From positions 87,279 through 151,278 of the forward strand of contig WBMV01002675.1 of assembly GCA_013396655.1 (NCBI GenBank): a stretch of 64,000 bases of DNA. Reading direction: 5' to 3'. The notes under the pieces are model-generated. The model worked only from the letters and a program-made list of their open reading frames with translations. It was not told the origin of the DNA and searched no databases. Positions 1-9,835 of this stretch are shown here, in pieces (positions within the stretch are counted from its first letter, which is position 1; every line of letters starts with the position of its first letter). A program made the translations under genes and the position numbers. This stretch comes from Campylorhamphus procurvoides (lineage: Eukaryota; Chordata; Aves; Passeriformes; Dendrocolaptidae).

Positions 1-1200
1 ATGTTGCCTTGCCTGGTCCAGCTTCTCCCCAAACCATCAGTCCAGATCTCAGAATCCAGCAAAATACTGGATTTTAGTGAAATCTCAAATCAGAGCCCTC
101 CAGCCATCCCAGAACATTCAGGGATGGAGGAGCAACGGGGTTCAGCCCTAAAACTGGGGCAGCACTGGGGATGTTTCCAAGGCTGGGAGGAGGATTTGGG
201 ACCTTCTGGCAGCCCAGCAGGAGCCCTGGTGGCTTCACCCCTGCTGTGGGCACAGGGAATGCCCTGGAAGCAGAGGGGGAAGCAGGATTTGGGAGCTCAG
301 GGTATTCCAGGGCGTTGATTCACATCTGTCAGTAGATTAAACTGCTTTGGGTTCCAGCCTGGAGTTTTCAAATAAACTAAAAGGACTGAAAATAAACTCA
401 AATAAGCTCAAAAAGCTTTAATGCCCCAACAATAAACTGGGACAGTGTAGGAGTGGCTTCACATCAGGGCTGGTGGGGGTGGGAATGGTTCATCCTCTGC
501 AGTTTAGGGGCAAAACTGCTTTTTGGTGACTTGGTTTTCTTTCCAACCTTTCCCACTTCCCATTCCCGGAGATTTTGAGCCGTCCAAAGCCAGATGGGAG
601 GTGGCCATAGGAAAAATAACCACACCAGCCCTTCTCAGGGGGGTTTGCAGTCCCTCTGCTTCCTCAGCGTGTAAAAACACATGAAAATGGAAGAGAAGGA
701 AACGCAAAAAAATTAATCCCTCCTGGAAAGGGAGTTACAGGTGGGAACAAGTCAGTGCCAGGCACGGTGTCAGGTGACATTGGGCTGGAGGGATTTCCTG
801 AGGGATGACACACAGAACCCGAGGGATTCCCAGTTTGATGCTTAAAAGCAGCTGGAAGCAGAACAAAGGGGCACTGACAGCAATTAGCAGCGCTTAATTA
901 ATTAAGGGGGCATAAGAGGAGTTCATGGCACTGCTCGAATCCTAAAATTCTGATTTTGCCAGCCTTAGCTCCCTGCAAACCCCATATCTGCCCATCAGGG
1001 ACTGTTTGCATGTACCTGCAAGAATAAATTATTAAACCTGCTGAAATAAAATAAATTCCTTCTTTATTAATTAAATCCATGAGATTTCTAAATGGTTTCA
1101 ACCAGCCCCTGTCAGGAAATTTCCAGTCCTGGAAGAAATTCCCCCTCTCCAGCTTCGCTTGTACCTGGGTGAAGTGGAGATCTCCTCGCTCCACAAAGGT
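1..1200. other. Unique intergenic sequence
   Basis: No repeat family, gene or RNA is recognised. An open frame of 105 codons runs in from the left edge (1-318, + strand), but it has no domain or compositional sign of coding. An A-rich patch at about 360-425 carries several AATAAA-like words. Confidence 0.6.
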
Positions 1201-1860
1201 AAAGGTACCATTTCATGCATTTAAAAAGTCATTAAAAATAGGAAAATAATACAAAATAATAAATATTCATTCCGGATGGGGAGGGAATTTATCCCAGCAA
1301 CCCAGAAAGGGAATTTTAGTTCATATATTAATGCAAATATTAATAATATGGGATAATATCCTAGGGGAAAAAATAAGAATAAGCTAAAAATACGAATAAA
1401 ATTAAAATATAGCTCTCTGTCTAAATTAAATTGTGTTCTCATTAAATATTTTAATAATTATTAAATAATTGGAAAGTTATTAAAATCGATAATTAATTTA
1501 AATAATTGCAGTTTTGCCCACATAAAAAGTGTTTGATTCCCCTGGCAATGAGCAACCAAATCACCCAAATTCAACTTTTTCTACCTTAAAAATTATATTT
1601 ATATATATTATATAAATTATATATATTTCTATTAATATCCTAGATATTTATTATCACAGATGTATTCTATAATATATTCCATTATAATTGATTTATTAAA
1701 TAACATATCAATTATCATGTTTCTATTAGAAAATAGTAGAATATATTATTATACAATAATGAAATATCCCCTGTTTTGGATAAAATACACCCACCTATCA
1801 TTGAAATGTAACCTTTCTCTTAATATTGATTTCTTTCATTTGAAAACAAATCATATCCTT
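1200..1860. other. AT-rich island
   Basis: This block is almost entirely A and T, with TA-rich stretches at about 1,590-1,660 and 1,670-1,760, and contrasts sharply with the GC-richer flanks. A perfect octamer word ATGCAAAT lies at 1,331-1,338. It may be a scaffold-attachment-like sequence or neutral AT drift. It leads directly into the tandem array at 1,889. Confidence 0.6.
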
Positions 1861-1888
1861 TAAAATATCCTTTAATGAACGTGTTTTG

Positions 1889-2210
1889 AGTGCTTAAAAG
1901 CACTTTATAAAGCAAACCCCTTAAAAATAATACAAAGATCAAGATTTCCTTGTTCCATTCTTATTCTTAAGTGCTCGAAAGAACCTTAAAAAGCAAATGC
2001 TTTTAAAAGACAAAAATTTCTTTATTTTATTATATTTCAAGTGCTCCGAAGCCCTTCAAAAAGCAAGTCCTTGAAATAAGAAATAAATCTGTATTTCCTT
2101 CATTCATTTCAGTGCTCTGAAACACCTTTAAAAGCAAATCCTTAAAAATACAGTTATTTCCCTGTTTTATTCTATTTTTAGGTGCTTGGAAATATGTTAC
2201 AAAGAAAATA
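1889..2210. repeat. Degenerate ~70-bp tandem array, about 4-5 copies
   Basis: The word AGTGCTC (or a one-base variant) recurs at 1,889, 1,970, 2,040, 2,111 and 2,180, giving unit lengths of 81, 70, 71 and 69. Each unit continues with CCTTNAAAAAGCAAATCCTT, then an A-rich part and a TTTATTTTATT-like part. Copies differ at many positions, so the array is old. Sequence just upstream (about 1,800-1,888) may be a more decayed copy. Confidence 0.85.
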
Positions 2211-2990
2211 ATTTTTAGAAAAATTACTGGTTTTTTTATTTTTTCTATTTTTTTATGTCATTCTGGGGGGTTTTTTGAAGTTCTCAGCCATCCCTGAGCT
2301 GCTGGTGGTTCCTCTCCCCCATCTCTGATCAAGAAGGATTTAAAGCTCCAGAATCCAATTTTTTGGGGGGATGAACTGGAAAAAAGGCTGGAATAACCCC
2401 GTGTGGGGAGGGAGCCCCAACCTGTTCTCCCAGGGCATCGAGGGCTGGACATTCTGCCCAGAAACTGAATTAAATGAGTTTATTTTGCCCTCTCCCACCC
2501 TCTGTTTGCTTGGGGGTTTCCCGGCTGTTTGCAAACACTCCCAGGGAATATTGCCAACAGTTTGATTTCCCCTCGCTTGGAAATAAACTCCAAAATGCTC
2601 CCAAATCCTTAAAAAGAATCCTTCCAGCACTGCAAACCCCCTCTGGAGGGGGGGTGGGATTTCTCCCTCCCCTTTCCAGGTATTTCCAACTCAGCCACAT
2701 GTGGTGATAAAGATTTATTGGGAGGCTGTGGAATAAAGCCCAGCTTTTCCCTTTGGAAGCCCAGCCAGAAAGGGCAATTCCCATCCCATAATGAATGCTC
2801 CACGTTTATTTGGCCAGGGCATCGGGGTTCTACTCGATATATTCCATATATTTACCCCAAACACACATAAATATGTGGTGGAGTGGGCTGGGAAGTGCAG
2901 GTGGGAGCCTGGGGTGAAGGAAAAAAGACCTTCCTGGAGTGAAAGTGTCTCATAAAAGGCAGAGGATGCTCCAGTGGCTGCAATATCCTC
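2211..2990. other. Unique intergenic sequence
   Basis: No gene or repeat is recognised. A G-run with the shape GGAGGGGGGGTGGGA lies at about 2,644. Confidence 0.55.
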
Positions 2991-2994
2991 ATTT

Positions 2995-3122
2995 TTACAG
3001 GTTTGAAGGGCAGGCTGGATGGAGTTTGGAGCAGCCTGGGCTGGTGGGAGGTGTCCCTGTCCTGGCTGTGAAGATGCAACTCCATGAGCTTTAAGATCCC
3101 CTTCCAACCCCAATTATTCTGC
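2995..3122 (+). mobile_element. CR1 LINE 3'-end fragment
   Basis: Sense-orientation CR1 tail. It has the typical order of a 'ggctggatggag' block, a 'ggaggtgtccctg' block, then 'gagctttaagatccc' and 'ttccaacccc', and ends near 'attattctg'. It is truncated at the 5' side, as most avian CR1 copies are, and has no coding capacity. Confidence 0.88.
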
Positions 3123-4375
3123 AGGAAGAAAACAAAACCACCTCCCAAAAAAGAAAGAGCCAGGGGATGTTGTGAGTTTCAAGACAGCAGAATTAAAACC
3201 TAACTGGAATTTATTTCTTTTCAGAATCTCCCAAAGCTTTTGTTCCCCACGATTTCAGAAGGGAAACAGCGCCCAAGGTGGTGGCACATCTAATAAAGTG
3301 CAAAGTGAGATTTGACTGGACTTTGAGATTAAAAATGATATTAAATCCCATTGAGACGTTGCACTGAAACTCATTTTCTCCCTTTGAGGTCAAATCTCCA
3401 GCAGCCTCTTGCCCAGCTCTGGATTCCAGGGCTCCAGGGGGAGCCAGACCGATGGGCTGTGACGCCCCCAAACCCACCAAGGACCTACCCAGGAAGTCAT
3501 TTCCTTCCCCAAATTGAGGGGAAGCTCCGTGGGTTTGGAAATCCAAGGCATTACGGTCCCAGTGGTTAATTGGACTCTGCTCCACTTAACCCCAGCCGGA
3601 ATTCTGGGCTCTCAGGGAACGACCTGGAAAATCAAATCGGTGACATCTGTAATTCCCTGTTTGTGGGACCCACCCCAGGTCACCCTAATGGGCTTTGGGG
3701 TGGGATTTGGAGGGTGTTTAAAACAGCACACACTGATTAAACCCCATTTAGTTGCTGTTTACCTTCCAAATGTCCTCTTGGCCTGTCATAAATGCAAATA
3801 AACCCCCAAACCTGACATCTGGTGGGGTTTTAATGGTGTGGGACCTGAAATCTTCAAAATTCGGGAGGTGGACCCCGTTCTGCTGAGCACAGGCAGCCCA
3901 GGCCAAGGCATGAATTAGGGTTTATAATCCTGCCCAGAGAATCCCAGAGAATTACAAGAAAAACATTTCAGCTGGAGTAGGAAAATTCGCTGTATTCCCC
4001 TTTGCAGCCAAGCATAACTTTCGCTGGGATGAGTTATGCTCCCTCTTATTGGCATCTTGTTCCAGTTAAATAAAAACTCTTTTCCAGGAGAGGCACCGGT
4101 GGATATTGCTTCCCAAATCCCTCTGCCTTCTCCCAACTGCACTTTGCTTTTCATTGAGGTCTAAATAAAAGAAATCTCATTCCCCTCCCTCTGTCCTTCC
4201 CTCCCAGAGGCTTCAGCATTGGGGCAATAATTTGGGATGGGTTTAGTTTCACTGGGGTCTCTCTGAGGTCTTCCAGACCTTTGGGATTTGGGTTTGTCCC
4301 TGTTTGGAGAAGGGAATCGCAGATAAAGGGAAGGGAAGCTGGACCTGGAAAGGGTAAAAAGGCTGGAAGGATTAA
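3123..4375. other. Unique intergenic sequence
   Basis: No gene or repeat family is recognised. A perfect octamer word ATGCAAAT lies at 3,792-3,799 next to a TAAACC run. Open frames on both strands are short and lack domains. Confidence 0.55.
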
Positions 4376-4545
4376 CACAATCCTGGAAGGATTTGGGTTG
4401 GGAAGATCACCCAATTCCAACGCCATGGGACACCTTCCACTACCCCAGGATGCTCCAGCCTGGCCTTGGACATTCCCAGGGATGGGGCAACCTGTGCCAG
4501 GGCCTGCCCACCCTCACAGGGAAGGATTTTTCCCCAGTATTTGAC
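4376..4545 (-). mobile_element. CR1 LINE 3'-end fragment
   Basis: Antisense CR1. Reading left to right it shows the reverse complement of the CR1 tail: 'gggacaccttccactacccc', 'ctggccttggacattccc', 'gggatggggcaacctgtgcc' and 'ttttccccagtatttgacc'. The stretch that normally reads 'agccacagcttctctggg' is missing, so the copy carries an internal deletion. Confidence 0.9.
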
Positions 4546-5732
4546 CTTGAAGCCCAGGAATGGGGATGTCGAAGTGCCAGAGCCTGCCTGGGAATGGGAC
4601 AGTGCCTAATTCCAAGCCAGGTCTGAAATGAAGGGATATGAAAATATACTTGGTCCCTGCCAGCCTTGAGAAAGTTAAAACCTGGATTCGCCAAGGTCTG
4701 CTTTGATTTTGTGGGGAGATGTTCTTAAATGAAAATATTTAAATAAGCAATAAAGAAATTAAAAAGAAATATCTCACTTAGAAACATCACAACAGGCTTG
4801 AAACCCCTAAAATATTTTCTTTAGGGAAGAGGATGATTTTCCTCTAGCACGTGGAACCCTGGACTTCTCGTGCCACCAAGGAAGTGTATCCTGAGTTTCT
4901 ACTCTGATCTGAGGTGAAAAAAACCATCAAAATGCCAAAGATTCCCCCAGCTGGGAGTGACAGGGTGGCTGCAGGGTAAAACCCCAGTTTTCTGGTGCTC
5001 CTTGAAGCTGGAACATCAATCCTGTGGGTTCTGCTGGGGGCATCTCTTGTTGGGCTCCCCAAAGCAGGACAAGGACATTATTTTAAGGCAGCACAAAGGC
5101 AAAGCGGTAAAGACAAGAGGTCCCACCTTACCTGAGCTCCCCAGTGTCCTCTCCTTGCCCAGCACAAATGTCTGGATGTTCAAAAGCCTCCTTTGGCTGC
5201 TCCTGGGAAGGGACAGAGAGCAAAGAGTGAAAACGCCGAGGAAAGTGGAATGAAATGATCAGTCAGAGGGCTAAACTCATCTGTTTGGGGTTTGACTCCT
5301 CCAGTGGTTTCCAGTCCTTTCCCAAAGGCCAGTGCTGGGATGAGCAGTTCATGCCAGATGTTCAGCTGCTCCAGACACTTCCATGGGCTTTGGACAGGAG
5401 GAGAAAAGCCCTAATCCCTTGGAGAGCGAGGGGTTGTGGTTGGAGCTCTGGGTTTGGGATGCAGCTCTGCTTTCACAGCCCAGCTCAGACACGTTTCCTG
5501 CAGGCTCACAACGGGGAGATCTCCTGGGGTAGGCAGAAAATGTGATGTGATGGAGCAGAAACCAGCTTGGATCGTCATTTTCTCCCTCTGGAAGTCACCC
5601 CCCGGCTCAGAACATCTAAAACCTCAAACCACGGGACTCCAGCCCTGCTTGTCCTGCTCAAGCAGGAGCTGAGCTGCTCTCCCTCAAAAGTAAAGATTAA
5701 CCTTCAATGTACCATTTCCACCTAGAAAACTT
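4546..5732. other. Unique intergenic sequence
   Basis: A short AT-rich patch at about 4,720-4,820 is followed by ordinary mixed sequence. Nothing coding or repetitive is recognised. Confidence 0.5.
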
Positions 5733-5753
5733 GATATATATATATATATATAT
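5733..5753. repeat. (TA)n microsatellite
   Basis: About ten uninterrupted TA units directly precede a CR1 copy. The dinucleotide run is clean and probably length-variable. Confidence 0.95.
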
Positions 5754-5756
5754 GAA

Positions 5757-5942
5757 TATAGGTATGGATATTAGGGAAAATCTCTTCCCCCAAAGCATGT
5801 GAAGAATGGAACAGGCTGCCCAGGGCACTCCCAATCCCTGGAGGGATTTAAAATCCATGGGAATGTGGCACTTGGGGACATGGGACAGTGCTGGGGAAAT
5901 GCTGGTCTTAGGGCTTTTCCAACCTTAAGGATTCTGTGATTT
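5757..5942 (+). mobile_element. CR1 LINE 3'-end fragment, older type
   Basis: Sense CR1. 'ggatattagggaaaatctct', 'ggaacaggctgcccagggca', 'ccctggagggatttaaaa' and the terminal 'ccaaccttaaggattctgtg' are all recognisable. The 'gaacaggctgcccaggg' form with 'gtggcacttggggacatggg' marks a different subfamily from the 'ggcttggagcaacctggg' copies elsewhere in the window. Confidence 0.92.
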
Positions 5943-6684
5943 AATAGATATTTATATGAGTTTGGGCTTGCAAAATCCAGAGAAAATGGAATGGGAAAAT
6001 GCAGGTTTTAGTGCTGCAGTGGGAGGATCTGATTTTAAGAAAGCCTAAAAAATGCACCAAGCATAAGAGAAAATAATAATAAAATAAAAATAATAATGAT
6101 AATTATTTTTAAAAGCCTGAGATGGTTTTACCCATTACCCCTAATGAGGCCCTGACATTGGCAAATTGAATTTTTCATAGTCAGCTTTACCATGAGGAGC
6201 ACTGATTTTTATTTGCCTTGTTTTCACATCTCCTGCCTGACTTGAACTTTCTTAGACAACCTCCTTTTTACATATTTTTTGTTCTCCATTTAAAATCCCT
6301 GAGCCTCTTGGGTCCCTTCAGTGGGATCCGAGCACTGTGCTGTCCTGACCACCTTCCTGGAGCAGGAAGGTGACATGCTTTTCTCCCAAAAAAAACCCCT
6401 GGAGCAAACACAGTGCAGGAGCTGGTTCCTTACACACAGAGCTCCGGGCTCCTCAGAGCACAGAGCTGCGAAAATAAACTCAATTATCCCACCCAGCAGG
6501 GCATTTCAGAGCCAGGGGCTCTGGAGACCCTGGGCCCACTTCCAAAAGTTCAGTGCAAGTTGCTGTTCCTTATTTTCAGAGAAAAAATGACATGGATCAG
6601 GCCCACAGCGCTGCTGCTCTCTAGCAAAACTGAGGCTGAACCCAGGAGCCCCAGGATTTCCAGTGGTGGCCTTGGTTCTCCTGG
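5943..6684. other. Unique sequence with a weak enhancer-like patch
   Basis: An AAT-rich run lies at about 6,067-6,110. From about 6,115 to 6,300 the sequence is AT-leaning, repeat-free and contains homeodomain-like words (CTAATGAGG, AAATTGAAT). The rest is ordinary unique sequence. The regulatory reading is weak. Confidence 0.35.
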
Positions 6685-6860
6685 AAATAAAATCCCAGAG
6701 GGATTTGGGATGGGAGGAGCCATGGACAGGGACACCTTCCACCAGCCCATGTCCAACCTGGCCTTGGACACTTCCAGGGATGGGGCAGCCACAGCTTCTC
6801 TGGGCAACCTGTGCCCCTCCCAGGGCAGGATTTCTTCCCAGTATTTAGTCATAAATCCTG
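6685..6860 (-). mobile_element. CR1 LINE 3'-end fragment
   Basis: Antisense CR1 with 'cagggacaccttccaccagc', 'caacctggccttggacactt', 'gggatggggcagccacagct' and 'ttcttcccagtatttagtc' in the expected order. It is a relatively well-preserved copy of the common avian type. Confidence 0.92.
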
Positions 6861-8200
6861 TGAGTGGATATTAAGACACTCCAGACCCTGTTCCAGCATA
6901 CAGGGACACAGGGAGGTGACTCCCACTCCTTCCCCACCCCCAGCCAGCCACTTTGGGTGGCCCTGGGAGCCCAGCTGGTGAAGGTGCCACCCCACCCCTG
7001 TGCAGGGACAAGGTCAAAGCCTCCTGGATACACATGGAGCTGCACGTGGCCTTGGGACCCATCCAGGACCTGCTGCATCCCATCCAAGCCCACCCTCCCA
7101 CGGCTCCTCCTTGCATCAGCCTAATTTCATCTTTCAGCAGGAGTCAAACAGACACCGATCACCTCATGGAAATCCATCTGCCTGGAGACATTCCCTTTCT
7201 CCCTCCTGCTCTGTGGTGTGACCACCCATGGCCGAGGGTTGGCTCTGGCAGGGCTCCCACTGATGAGTTTTCCAAGCCCAGCAGCGGGCTGGCAGCAAGG
7301 CAGCTCTGCCTCCAGCTCCAGCCACTCCAGGGGTTTTTGTTTCCCTGGCCTGGGCAGATGTTTGTTCTTCTTCACCTTGATTCCCAAGAAGTCAAACGGC
7401 CAGTGCTGGGGTCAGCCTGGAAGGAAATGACATTCCCAGCTGAAGGGGCAGGGAAGGCTCTGGTTATCCCTTGTGTTTCCTCTGCAGGGTGAAAAACACC
7501 AGGGTTTTCCCTGATATTGAAAACCAGAATAAAACCAGGAGGAAAATCAAGGGGGAAAAGCAGGATCTTAGTGCTGCTGGATGACTTTTCACCTCGCTGG
7601 GACAAAGGACACGAGAAACAGGGACTTCCATCAGTGCCCTGCAAATTATTGGCTGTGCAAGACAGGCAAGAGCTCCAAACAAGCAGATGATGATGTCACT
7701 GGTGCCCTTCCTTATGTTTTCCCTTCTTTTTCCAGCCTTGCAAACACCTGGCAAGGACTTTCTATGTGGTCTGAGGTGCAGGGAGACTTTTCCCACCATT
7801 AATGCAACTTTCTGGTCCCCCCTCCCGGCCTTTGAAGCCCAAACCCCCCTCCCATCCCAGGCCAGGAATTCGCTGGTGATTTACAACTATTTGGACAAGT
7901 GGTGAGCAGAGAGGGGTGGGGGAAGAGGCTCGATCCTCCCCGGCAGCAAAGGGGGGCCTGGGCTCCCCCCATGTGCTGACACATCCCTACAGGATCCCCA
8001 GTGGATGATTTGGGAAGGAGGGATGTGATAACGCAGGTGCCTGGCCAGGCTGGAAGGGTGAGAAGGTGGATGAGGTTGGTTCTCCTGGATGCTGGAGCCT
8101 TCCTCCCAGTGGTGGGTGATCATCTCCACCAGTGCCCTCAGGGCAGCAAATCCCACCTGGGAGGGATGAGGAATATTTAAAAAAAAATATAAATAAAAAG
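6861..8200. other. Unique intergenic sequence
   Basis: Mixed GC-rich sequence without recognised genes or repeats. The + strand open frame at 6,953-7,492 (179 codons) is compositionally ordinary and has no domain. An A-rich run (about 8,177-8,210) immediately precedes the next CR1 copy. Confidence 0.5.
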
Positions 8201-8204
8201 AAAT

Positions 8205-8385
8205 ATAAAGCACTTTGGGAAAATGTGGCACAGGTGGCCCAGAGAAGCTGTGGCTGCCCCACCCCTGGAAGTGTCCAAGGGTTGGACAGGGCTTGGAGCC
8301 ACCTGGGACAGTGGAAGGTGTCCCTGGATTGGAATAAGATGAGCTTTGAAGTCCTTCCCAACCCATTCCGGGGTTCCATTAAAAT
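8205..8385 (+). mobile_element. CR1 LINE 3'-end fragment
   Basis: Sense CR1: 'agagaagctgtggctgcccc', 'ccctggaagtgtccaaggg', 'gggcttggagccacctggga' and 'aaggtgtccctgg' are followed by 'gatgagctttgaagtcc' and 'ttcccaaccc'. The 5' side is lost in an A-rich stretch. Confidence 0.92.
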
Positions 8386-8529
8386 TCATTCCTGTCACCC
8401 TGGGGATGCACCAAAGCTGGGAATGACCCCCTTGTGTGCCCAGCATGTGCCACCTCCTGCTGTCCCTGGTGCCACCAGGGCTGGCTCTGGCTCCCGGTGC
8501 CGTTCCCTCCTCCCGGCTCTCCCGGAGCT
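8386..8529. other. Unique intergenic sequence
   Basis: Short CCT-rich unique stretch with nothing recognised. Confidence 0.5.
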
Positions 8530-8715
8530 TCCCTTCTGTTTGCTGATATATTTCAAATCCTCGGATTTTCAGCCGGCTGGAAGTGCACTCTCCAACCGCC
8601 TCCTAATCCTCCCCAGCTTTAATTCCCCGCTTTGAAACGCGTTTAAAAGGAGATTAAAGTTTATTTGAGCGCTTTCCGTGTGTTTTAAAATTCTGATGGG
8701 GCAACTTCTGCAGGG
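8530..8715. promoter_or_regulatory. Candidate conserved non-coding element (weak)
   Basis: AT-leaning unique block that keeps CpGs: an ACGCGT at 8,637-8,642 is followed by TTTAAAAGG, then 'gagcgctttccgtgtg'. TTTAA-type words occur several times. CpG retention in AT-rich avian DNA is unusual unless the DNA is hypomethylated or constrained. There is no cross-species evidence here. Confidence 0.3.
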
Positions 8716-9036
8716 TTTCAGCCCGGGAAGCTTCTGCTCTCTGCCCCCTCCAGAGCCTGTCCCCATCTCCGACTGTCCCTCCATCCCAGTGGGATTTCAG
8801 GGTCCCCCATTCCCCTGGAGACATTTGAGGATGTTTCTGGCACTTTTCTCTGGGAAGGAAAGTTCAGATCAGGGTAAGGCTGTTTTTTTCTCAGTGTTAC
8901 GAATTTATCCCCTTTTTTTTCCCCTTAGGAAGCAATAGCACTGTGTTTTATGGGGACCTGGCTTGATTGGAGTTTGGCAGGAATGTCAGGCAGTTAAACT
9001 CGAGTCTGAACTGCTCAGAGCCATCAGAACCCCCAG
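8716..9036. other. Unique intergenic sequence
   Basis: Nothing recognised. A pyrimidine-rich run (about 8,880-8,930) precedes the minisatellite. Confidence 0.5.
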
Positions 9037-9345
9037 GATCCCTCTCCCTGCCCATCTCCCTCAGCATTCCAAGCCCTGGGATCTCTCTCCCTGCCCATCT
9101 CCCTCAGCATTCCAAGCCCTGGGATCTCTCTCCCTGCCCATCTCCCTCAGCATTCCAAGCCCTGGGATCTCTCTCCCTGCCCATCTCCCTCAGCATTCCA
9201 AGCCCTGGGATCTCTCTCCCTGCCCATCTCCCTCAGCATTCCAAGCCCTGGGATCTCTCTCCCTGCCCATCTCCCTCAGCATTCCAAGCCCTGGGATCTC
9301 TCTCCCTGCCCATCTCCCTCAGCAGTTCCAAGCCCCTTTTGCCCA
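9037..9345. repeat. 43-bp minisatellite, about 6.8 near-identical copies
   Basis: GATCTCTCTCCCTGCCCATC starts at 9,037 (one base different), 9,080, 9,123, 9,166, 9,209, 9,252 and 9,295, exactly 43 bp apart. Each unit continues with a CTCAGCATTCCAAGCCCTGG part. The middle copies look identical, so the array is recent or homogenised. The last copy breaks down after CTCAGCAG. Because 43 is not a multiple of 3 and no frame holds a stop, the array is open in all three + frames and produces spurious long open frames (8,963-9,553). It is a tandem repeat, not a gene. Confidence 0.98.
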
Positions 9346-9614
9346 TTTACTGAACCCCAGGATTTTAAAATCCCAGTTCCCTCCAGATTTGGGAGCACAA
9401 GGGGGTGAGCAGGCAGAGAAGACACAATTCCTGCCTTCCTCCTGGCTGCTGCTCCTCATTTTGGAGAGCAAGAAGATGCTGTCCCTGTTCCCCCAGGATC
9501 TGCCTACATCCCAATATCTCAGTCCTCCTCCTCTTCTCCTGAAGTTTATCTGAAACTGCTGCATCTTGAGAAAGAAAGGGAAAAAAATTCCTCTTTCCAT
9601 TCCCCTTTTTCTGT
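9346..9614. other. Unique intergenic sequence
   Basis: Nothing recognised between the minisatellite and the AT-rich block to the right. Confidence 0.5.
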
Positions 9615-9835
9615 CAAATAAAAGAAAATATGATATTGGAGTTTTGCACTGAAATTATTGTAATATTCTTTCTTTTACAAGCGCCTTTAAAGTTCATCTT
9701 TACGGTTGCGAGATTGAAACCATTGCGAAGGAATTGTTTGGGGGGATTATTTGACTTTTTATTAAAAACAATCAAAAACAGGTGGGTTCCTCGTCAGCTG
9801 CACTTAAGTTTTTAATAAAAAGTAAAAGTTCTGTC
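9615..9835. promoter_or_regulatory. Candidate conserved non-coding element with inverted repeat
   Basis: AT-rich, repeat-free block that keeps several CpGs (GCGCCTTTAAAG, TTTACGGTTGCGAG, CATTGCGAAGG). An E-box CAGCTG lies in the loop of the 16-bp inverted repeat at 9,754-9,823. The composition contrasts with the flanks. The enhancer interpretation rests on appearance only; an old unrecognised transposon is an alternative. Confidence 0.42.
9754..9823. repeat. Perfect 16-bp inverted repeat
   Basis: ACTTTTTATTAAAAAC at 9,754-9,769 is the exact reverse complement of GTTTTTAATAAAAAGT at 9,808-9,823. The 38-nt spacer contains GTCAGCTGCA. The arms could pair as a hairpin in RNA or single-stranded DNA, or act as two mirror-image binding sites. 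Confidence 0.95.

Noticed and set aside
1..318. Coding exon running in from the left edge
   Set aside because: Open to the edge, but codon use and residues look random and no donor-like end supports it.
9037..9345. CRISPR array
   Set aside because: Repeats are directly adjacent with no unique spacers; a eukaryotic minisatellite.
8963..9553. Repeat protein of 43-residue period (196 codons)
   Set aside because: The 43-bp minisatellite has no stop in any + frame, so three repeats make one 43-residue period. It is an artefact of the array.
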